This document shows positions 58,714 through 64,000 of a stretch of DNA of 64,000 nucleotides, piece after piece; position 1 is the stretch's first letter; each line of letters begins with the position of its first letter. Both the position numbers and the translations under genes were made by a program. Origin of the DNA: Paraburkholderia sp. BCC1884 (lineage in GTDB: Bacteria; Pseudomonadota; Gammaproteobacteria; Burkholderiales; Burkholderiaceae). The notes beneath the pieces were generated by a model, which was given only the letters and a program-made list of their open reading frames with translations, had not been told where the DNA came from and made no database searches. The stretch spans positions 1 through 64,000 of the forward strand of contig NZ_CAAJGL010000112.1 in the NCBI RefSeq assembly GCF_900996225.1, read 5' to 3'.

Positions 58714-59922
58714 TTACAGTCCCAGGATCATTTTGGAAATGATGTTCTTCTGGATTTCGTTCGAGCCGCCGAAGATCGACAGCTTGCGGTTATTGAAGTA
58801 GAGCGACGCGGCGCTCGCGGCTTCGTCGGGGCCGACGGGCGTGCCCTCGAAACCGTCGTGCAAGGCTGCTTCGACGAAGGGCCGTGCATACGGACCCATC
58901 GCGCGGCGCGCCAGCGAGGAGATCTCCTGACGGATCTCGGTGCCGCGAATCTTCAGCATCGAGCTTTCGGCGCCGGGCACGCCGCCGCCTGCCACCGCTG
59001 CGATCACGCGCAGGTTGGTGGTCTTCATGTTTTCCAGATCGATCTCGACGCGTGCCATGCGTGCGGCGAACGACGGGTCTTCCGCCAACGGCCGACCATT
59101 GCGTTGCTGCTTCGCGGCGATCTTGCGCAAGCGGTTGAATGCCGCCACCGAAAACCCGACGCCCGCGATATTGGTGCGCTCGTACGTGAGCAGATACTTC
59201 GCGTAGGTCCAGCCCTTGTTCTCTTCGCCGACTAGGTTCTCGAGCGGCACGCGCACGTCGGTGAAAAACACTTCGTTGACTTCATGCTCGCCGTCGAGCG
59301 TGATGATGGGGCGCACTTCGACGCCGGGCGTACTCATGTCGATCAGCAGGAAGCTGATGCCTTCCTGTTTGCGCACGTCGGTGGCGGTGCGCACGAGACA
59401 GAAGATCATGTTCGCGTAGTGGCCGAGCGTGGTCCATGTCTTCTGCCCATTCACGAGGTAGTGCTCGCCTTGCGCATCCGTGCCGCGTACCGCCGTGGTG
59501 TTGACCGAGGCGAGATCGGAGCCTGCACCGGGTTCCGAGTAGCCTTGGCACCACCAGTCCGAGCCGTCGAGAATGCGCGGCAACCAGTGGCGTTTCTGCG
59601 CCTCGTTGCCGTATTTGATCATCACCGGACCGAGCATGTTGACGCCGAACGGCACCACGCGCGGCGCGCCCGCCAAAGCGCATTCGTTCTCGAAGATGAA
59701 TTTCTGCACCGGCGTCCAGCCGGGGCCGCCGTATTCCTTCGGCCAGTGATTCGCGAGCCAGCCTTGCGCGTGGAGAATCGCGTGCCATTGCGCCATGTCG
59801 TCGCGCGTGAGGCGGCGGCCGCCGTGCACCTTGTCGGCGAGACGTTGCGGGAGCCGATCGCGCAGAAAGGCCAGCACGTCGGCGCGAAAAGCTTCTTCTT
59901 CAGGCGTGAAGTTCAGATCCAT
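58714..59922 (-). CDS. Acyl-CoA dehydrogenase, large-subunit (PimC-like) type
   Basis: A 402-aa FAD acyl-CoA dehydrogenase, with GYSEPGAGSDLASVNTTAV and the flavin-binding KTWTTLGHYANMIFCLVRT in the beta domain. The C-terminus is FGGSNEIQKNIISKMILGL, typical of the large partner in two-gene ACAD systems. Electrons would go to ETF and then the ETF-QO encoded at 29980-31653. Middle gene of fadB-acdL-acdS, 81 bp after the FadB gene. Confidence 0.88.
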   Translation of the reverse strand: MDLNFTPEEEAFRADVLAFLRDRLPQRLADKVHGGRRLTRDDMAQWHAILHAQGWLANHWPKEYGGPGWTPVQKFIFENECALAGAPRVVPFGVNMLGPVMIKYGNEAQKRHWLPRILDGSDWWCQGYSEPGAGSDLASVNTTAVRGTDAQGEHYLVNGQKTWTTLGHYANMIFCLVRTATDVRKQEGISFLLIDMSTPGVEVRPIITLDGEHEVNEVFFTDVRVPLENLVGEENKGWTYAKYLLTYERTNIAGVGFSVAAFNRLRKIAAKQQRNGRPLAEDPSFAARMARVEIDLENMKTTNLRVIAAVAGGGVPGAESSMLKIRGTEIRQEISSLARRAMGPYARPFVEAALHDGFEGTPVGPDEAASAASLYFNNRKLSIFGGSNEIQKNIISKMILGL

Positions 59923-60003
59923 GGCTGTGCCCTGGTAGGGAGTGAGCGGACCGGCGCGCCGATTGCGTCAAGCCGGTCCTGATGCATCGAAGAGTAGACC
60001 GTT

Positions 60004-62124
60004 TCAGGCCGACTGATTCAGGCTCGCGAAATCCGCGCCGCGTTCCACCAGTTCGATCAGAAGCGGCGACGCTTGCCAGAACAGCGGGTCTTGTTTGGCG
60101 AACTCGCGGATGTCGGCCAGAATCACCGGCAGGCCGACCGTGTCCGCGTATTTCATCGGGCCGCCGCGATAGCGCGGAAAGCCGTAGCCGTAGAGGAAGG
60201 TGACGTCCACATCCAGCGGACGCAGCGCGATGCGTTCATGCACGACGTTCGCGCCTTCGTTGATCATCGCGGCCATGTAGCGGCGCATGATTTCTTCGTC
60301 GGTAAAAGTGCGTGGCGCGATGCCGGCGCGCTCGCGCTCCGCGTCGATGATGCTGTCGACTTCCGGATCGGGCGCGCCGCTGCGCGAGCCTTGTGCGTAG
60401 AGATAGAAGCCGCGTCCGGTCTTCTGGCCGAACCAGCCGCGCTCGCACAGACGGTCGGCGATCTGCACGTAGCGCGCTGCAGCGTTGCGCGTGGGCGCGC
60501 GGCGCTTCCTTGCCGCCCAGCCGATGTCGCCGCCCGCGAGGTCGACCACCTGGAACGGTCCCATCGGAAAGCCGAACGCGCGCACGGCTGCGTCGATCTG
60601 ATAGGGCGAGGCGCCGTCTTCCATCATCGCGTCCGCAGCGGCGCGATACACGGCGAGTATGCGGTTGCCGATGAAACCGTCGCACACGCCCGCGCGCACC
60701 GGCGTCTTGCGCAGCTTTCTGGCGAGGTCGAAGGCGGTTGCGACCACATCGGCGCTGACCTGCTTCGGCACCACTACCTCCAGCAGCTTCATGATGTTGG
60801 CGGGCGAGAAGAAGTGCAGGCCGATCACGTCGGCCGGACGCGAAATGCTGGACGCAATCGCGTCGATGTCGAGATACGAGGTATTGGTGGCAAGCACCGC
60901 GCCTGCTTTGCAGACGCGATCGAGTTCGGCGAATACGGCCTGTTTCACGGCGATATCTTCGAACACGGCTTCGATCACCAGATCGGCGTCGGCCAATGCG
61001 TCGTAAGAGGTGCTGCCGCTCCAGCGCGTCATGATGTCGGCTTTCTTCTCCGCGCTCATCCGGCCTTTGGCAATCAGGCCGTCGTAGACCTTGTCGATGT
61101 GCGCGCGTCCACGCGCGAGCGAGTCGTCGTCGCGTTCGATCATGGTCACCGGCAAGCCGGCGTCGAGTACGGCGAGCGCGATGCCCGCGCCCATCGTGCC
61201 GCCGCCGATCACGCCAATCGAGTTCAGCGCGCGTGGCTTGGCCTCGCGCGTTTCGGGCGCTTTCAGCACTTCACGCTCGGCAAAGAATGCGTGAATCAGG
61301 CCGGCACGTTGCGGGCTGTCGAGGCATTCGAGGAACAGTTTGCGTTCGAGGCGCAAGCCCTCGTCGAACGGCTGCTCGATGGCGGCTTCGACCGCATCGA
61401 CGATCTTCAGCGGCGAGAACAGGCCACGCGACTTCTTCGCGGTTTCCGCACGCGCCGCGGCGACGGCGGCGAGATTCGCGGCGCGGTCGGCCAGTGCGGC
61501 GGCGTCGCGCGTGCGGCGCACCGGCGCGTGGTTCGCCAGCAGTTCGTGCACGTAGGCGAGGCCTTCGGCAAGGATGTCGTCGCTGCTGCCGAGCCGGTCG
61601 ACGAGACCCAGCGCGAGCGCTTCCTTCGCGCTCGCATGGCGGCCGCTGAGGATCAGATCGAGCGCGGCCTGCGCGCCGATCAGACGCGGCGTGCGTTGTG
61701 TACCGCCCGCGCCCGGCAGTAGGCCAAGCTGCACCTCGGGCAAGCCGAGTTTCGCGCCGTCGACGGCCAGCCGGTAGTGCGCCGCGAGTGCCACCTCGAG
61801 GCCGCCGCCTAGTGCCGCGCCGTGAATCGCGGCCACCACCGGCTTGGTGCAGCCTTCGATGCGGTTGCACACGTCCGGCAGCAGGGGCGACACCGGCGGT
61901 TTGCCGAACTCACGAATATCCGCGCCGGCAATGAAGTTGCGCCCGGCACCGACGATCAGCACGGCGTGCACGTCCGGATCGGCCTGGGCCGCTTCGATGG
62001 CGGCGAGCAGGCCGCGCCGTACATCGGCGCAAAGGGCGTTGACCGGCGGGTGGTCGAGGGTCACGAGCAGCACCTTGCCGCGCAATTCGCACGTGACAAC
62101 GTCGGCGGATGGGTTGAGGGTCAT
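60004..62124 (-). CDS. Bifunctional enoyl-CoA hydratase / 3-hydroxyacyl-CoA dehydrogenase (FadB-like)
   Basis: A 706-aa fusion. Residues 10-200 form a crotonase domain with GAGRNFIAGADIREF, GAALGGGLEVALAAHYRLA (oxyanion loop and Glu) and LPEVQLGLLPGAGGTQR (second Glu). Residues 300-580 are the NAD-binding 3-hydroxyacyl-CoA dehydrogenase with VIGGGTMGAGIALAVL and the catalytic His of LHFFSPANIMKLLEVV. The C-terminal repeat (YMAAMINEGANVV) closes it. The start MTLNPSADVVTCEL is supported by size and by an upstream LysR box region. It begins an operon with two acyl-CoA dehydrogenase genes; no thiolase gene follows. Confidence 0.92.
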   Translation of the reverse strand: MTLNPSADVVTCELRGKVLLVTLDHPPVNALCADVRRGLLAAIEAAQADPDVHAVLIVGAGRNFIAGADIREFGKPPVSPLLPDVCNRIEGCTKPVVAAIHGAALGGGLEVALAAHYRLAVDGAKLGLPEVQLGLLPGAGGTQRTPRLIGAQAALDLILSGRHASAKEALALGLVDRLGSSDDILAEGLAYVHELLANHAPVRRTRDAAALADRAANLAAVAAARAETAKKSRGLFSPLKIVDAVEAAIEQPFDEGLRLERKLFLECLDSPQRAGLIHAFFAEREVLKAPETREAKPRALNSIGVIGGGTMGAGIALAVLDAGLPVTMIERDDDSLARGRAHIDKVYDGLIAKGRMSAEKKADIMTRWSGSTSYDALADADLVIEAVFEDIAVKQAVFAELDRVCKAGAVLATNTSYLDIDAIASSISRPADVIGLHFFSPANIMKLLEVVVPKQVSADVVATAFDLARKLRKTPVRAGVCDGFIGNRILAVYRAAADAMMEDGASPYQIDAAVRAFGFPMGPFQVVDLAGGDIGWAARKRRAPTRNAAARYVQIADRLCERGWFGQKTGRGFYLYAQGSRSGAPDPEVDSIIDAERERAGIAPRTFTDEEIMRRYMAAMINEGANVVHERIALRPLDVDVTFLYGYGFPRYRGGPMKYADTVGLPVILADIREFAKQDPLFWQASPLLIELVERGADFASLNQSA

Positions 62125-62214
62125 GTGAAGTCGTCTCCTGACTTGTTGTCGGATGGCCAGGGCGGGGCATGCCGGCTCCGGCGAAGTGTCTGATTGTGGG
62201 TCGGTCAAGGTTTA

Positions 62215-62261
62215 TTGACAATCACATGGACGGTTGACAGACTGTCAAAATTATTTTGACA
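62215..62261. promoter_or_regulatory. Cluster of TTGACA/TGTCAA half-sites between fadB-like and LysR genes
   Basis: TTGACA occurs at 62215, 62234 and 62256, and the inverse TGTCAA at 62243, so 62234-62248 is a 15-bp palindrome TTGACA-GAC-TGTCAA. The copies lie 19-22 bp apart in the 148-bp divergent spacer. They fit a multi-site operator for the adjacent LysR protein. Confidence 0.5.
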
Positions 62262-62272
62262 AAGGCGGTCTC

Positions 62273-63181
62273 GTGGACGTCAATTCCCTGACCCTGCTGG
62301 TCGACATCCTCGACGCGGGCAACCTGAGCGAGGCGGCGCGGCGCCTGAAGATGAGCCGCGCCAACGTGAGTTATCACCTCAATCAGCTGGAGCGCTCGAT
62401 CGGCCTGCAACTGGTGAGGCGCACCACGCGCCGGGTCGAGCCGACTGAAATCGGCCTGCAACTCTACGAGCACGGCCGCACCATCCAGAACGCGCTGCTG
62501 GCGGCGCGCGAGTCGGTTGCAACGCTTGGGCAGAGCTTGCAGGGGCGCGTGCGGCTCAGCGTGCCGAGCGGCTATGGCCAACTGGTGATGTCGGACTGGC
62601 TGATCGCCTTCAAGCGCCTCTACCCCGGCATCGTGCTCGACGTGATGTTCGAGAACCGCGTGGAAGACCTGATGCGCGACGAAGTGGACATCGCCGTGCG
62701 GGTGATGTCCGAGCCGCCGCAGAATCTCGTGGCGCGCGACATGGGGCCGGTCAGTTACGTGGCGTGCGCGTCGCCGGCTTTTGCGCAACAGCACGGCATG
62801 CCTGCGAAACTCGACGATCTGCGCACCGCCCCGTTAATCACGGCGGCGGTAGTCGGCAGACAGCTGCGCGTGGCCGCGTACCTGCGCGACGAGCGCCATG
62901 AGGTGCTGCTTGAGCCGGCCATCATCTCCGAGAACTTTCTGTTCCTGCGCCAGGCGGTGCTGGCCGGGCTAGGCGTCGGACTCGTGCCGGATTACGTGGT
63001 GCAAGACGATCTGAAACGAGGCGACGTGGTGAGCGCGCTCGACGAATGGCGCCTGAGCATCTTCGGCACGCACATGTACATGCTTTACATGCCGAACCGG
63101 CATCACACGCGCGCGGCGTCGACGTTTATCGATTTCATCCTGGAGCAGGCGCAGGGCAGCGGCCGGGGCGCGCCTTCATGA
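62273..63181 (+). CDS. LysR-family transcriptional regulator
   Basis: A 302-aa LysR protein divergent from the beta-oxidation operon, its likely target. I start it at GTG 62273 (MDVNSLTLLVDILDAGNLSEAARRL); a TTG at 62234 in the same frame would place the palindromic operator inside the gene. HTH residues 1-58 include SRANVSYHLNQLERSIGLQLVRRTTRR. The effector domain follows. Effector possibly an acyl-CoA or dicarboxylate, by context only. Confidence 0.88.
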   Translation: MDVNSLTLLVDILDAGNLSEAARRLKMSRANVSYHLNQLERSIGLQLVRRTTRRVEPTEIGLQLYEHGRTIQNALLAARESVATLGQSLQGRVRLSVPSGYGQLVMSDWLIAFKRLYPGIVLDVMFENRVEDLMRDEVDIAVRVMSEPPQNLVARDMGPVSYVACASPAFAQQHGMPAKLDDLRTAPLITAAVVGRQLRVAAYLRDERHEVLLEPAIISENFLFLRQAVLAGLGVGLVPDYVVQDDLKRGDVVSALDEWRLSIFGTHMYMLYMPNRHHTRAASTFIDFILEQAQGSGRGAPS

Positions 63182-63256
63182 GCGAACGATGCGAGGCGTC
63201 GACAGCATGCTTTGGGCGCGGTTATGCTGTGGCAGCGTGATCGCGGAGACCTGAAA

Positions 63257-63445
63257 ATGAAATGGATCGTCGGACTACTTGCCGTGCTTGCAGTTGCCGT
63301 CGCTGTCCTGTTGACCGCCCGCTTGCCCGGCGAAGATGCGATTCGTTTTGCCGGCTATGCGGGGACCGCCGCTTGTGCCGCGCTGGTCAGTCTGGGACTG
63401 CGCTGGCGGGCCACTCGGGCGCAGCGTAACAAGCGAGCCGGCTAG
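63257..63445 (+). CDS. Small two-TM membrane protein
   Basis: A 62-aa hydrophobic protein with helices at about residues 3-21 (WIVGLLAVLAVAVAVLLTA) and 32-48 (FAGYAGTAACAALVSLGL), ending in a basic tail RATRAQRNKRAG. GGAGA seven bases before ATG 63257 supports translation. It lies 75 bp after the LysR gene and converges on the TetR gene. No family recognised. Confidence 0.6.
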   Translation: MKWIVGLLAVLAVAVAVLLTARLPGEDAIRFAGYAGTAACAALVSLGLRWRATRAQRNKRAG

Positions 63446-63467
63446 GCTGTCAAGCCGCACCGTTTCT

Positions 63468-64000
63468 TCATGACGCGGCCGTCGCCTCGAAGCGCTTCAC
63501 AGCGCCGACGATATCGTTGCGCAACTGCTGCAACGCCGCCTGTTGCGCATCGGGCGGGACGAGCCCTTGCCACAGCAGGTTGCTGAGCGACACGGCGGTC
63601 GCCTCGATGTCGACGGCTTTCTCTTTGCGCACCGCATCCCACAACACGTGTTCCATCGGTCCATAGACGGCCGAGCGCAGCAGGCCGAGCGGCATGTCGT
63701 CGCGCACGTCGCCGCTCGCGACGCCTTGCGCGAGCACGCTCATCATCGGCGCCGTATAGCGGCGTTGAAGCTCGACGACGACGTCGCCGAACTTGTCGTC
63801 CTTCTCGCGTCCTTCGGACAGAATCAGCGCGCACAAACCGGTGCCGTCGACGGTAAGCCGGAACAGGTGCGTGCGCACCAGATACGCAAACCTGTTGCGC
63901 GTGCCGTCGATCAAGGGCAGTTCGCCCTCTACCTGCGCGATGATTTCATCGTACCAATTGCCGAGTACTCTCACGCACAGATCGCGCTTGCTGGCGAAGT
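63468..64000 (-). CDS. TetR-family regulator, 5' part beyond the window
   Basis: The frame reaches the window edge, so the N-terminus is missing. The visible end of the HTH region, FASKRDLCVRVLGNWYDEI, matches the TetR helix 4 motif (Y-H-F-x-S-K-x-x-L). The remaining 165 residues form the ligand-binding domain, of which GLVPPDAQQAALQQLRNDIV is near the end. GTG 63974 is an internal codon, not the true start. Target unknown; it could control the nearby beta-oxidation genes or those outside the window. Confidence 0.85.
   Translation of the reverse strand, partial: FASKRDLCVRVLGNWYDEIIAQVEGELPLIDGTRNRFAYLVRTHLFRLTVDGTGLCALILSEGREKDDKFGDVVVELQRRYTAPMMSVLAQGVASGDVRDDMPLGLLRSAVYGPMEHVLWDAVRKEKAVDIEATAVSLSNLLWQGLVPPDAQQAALQQLRNDIVGAVKRFEATAAS

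Overview
The window is about 64 kb of high-GC chromosome from a betaproteobacterium, most likely a Paraburkholderia or Burkholderia main chromosome. The evidence is strong third-position GC bias (which produces long antisense shadow ORFs), the order tRNA-Val / thrS-infC-rpmI-rplT-pheS-pheT-ihfA-merR / tRNA-Pro, a DUF1656-type aromatic-acid efflux operon, and many LysR regulators. Most of it is ordinary core chromosome. No integrase, complete insertion sequence, CRISPR array or phage module is visible.

Layout. 1-360: the tail of an unrecognised CDS, a 17-bp direct repeat resembling an IS end, and one copy of a 58-bp dispersed repeat. 360-7000: uvrD-mtnN (coupled), then prpE and an Fsr-like exporter on the minus strand. 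7000-9200: a methyl-accepting chemotaxis protein followed by a long palindrome containing the second copy of the 58-bp repeat. 9218-15294: outer-membrane factor / FUSC / DUF1656 / HlyD efflux operon with a divergent LysR gene. 15500-24300: housekeeping and redox genes (SRAP, metallophosphoesterase, FAD-linked dehydrogenase, DUF2069, wrbA, YihY, Mpo1-like, hydrolase, metY). 24500-29900: CBS protein, LplT-PlsC fusion, aroC, TPR-glycosyltransferase. 29980-36580: acyl/ketone metabolism (ETF-QO, SDR, thioesterase, PAS-LuxR, scoAB, hydrolase). 36685-39345: ridA, relA. 39466-47949: the translation cluster bounded by tRNA-Val(GAC) and tRNA-Pro(GGG). 48250-49700: a degraded stretch with two truncated gene remnants head to head. 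49754-57389: katG, DUF1275, LysR, dld and an AspT-like carrier. 57571-64000: a beta-oxidation operon (FadB-type enzyme plus two acyl-CoA dehydrogenases) with a divergent LysR, a small membrane protein and a truncated TetR gene.

How the genes work together. Fatty-acid and ketone use is a recurring theme: ETF-QO takes electrons from acyl-CoA dehydrogenases, ScoAB activates acetoacetate, PrpE activates propionate, and the terminal operon carries out beta-oxidation steps. The stringent-response enzyme RelA lies next to the translation cluster.

The most interesting unexplained signals are in RNA leaders and repeats. Upstream of thrS lie a 14-codon ORF with four different Thr codons, an intrinsic terminator and an SD-proximal hairpin. 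The infC-rpmI gap is a structured 248-nt spacer with a GNRA hairpin. The 58-bp repeat occurs twice in opposite orientation, once inside a long palindrome. All functional readings of these elements are inference.
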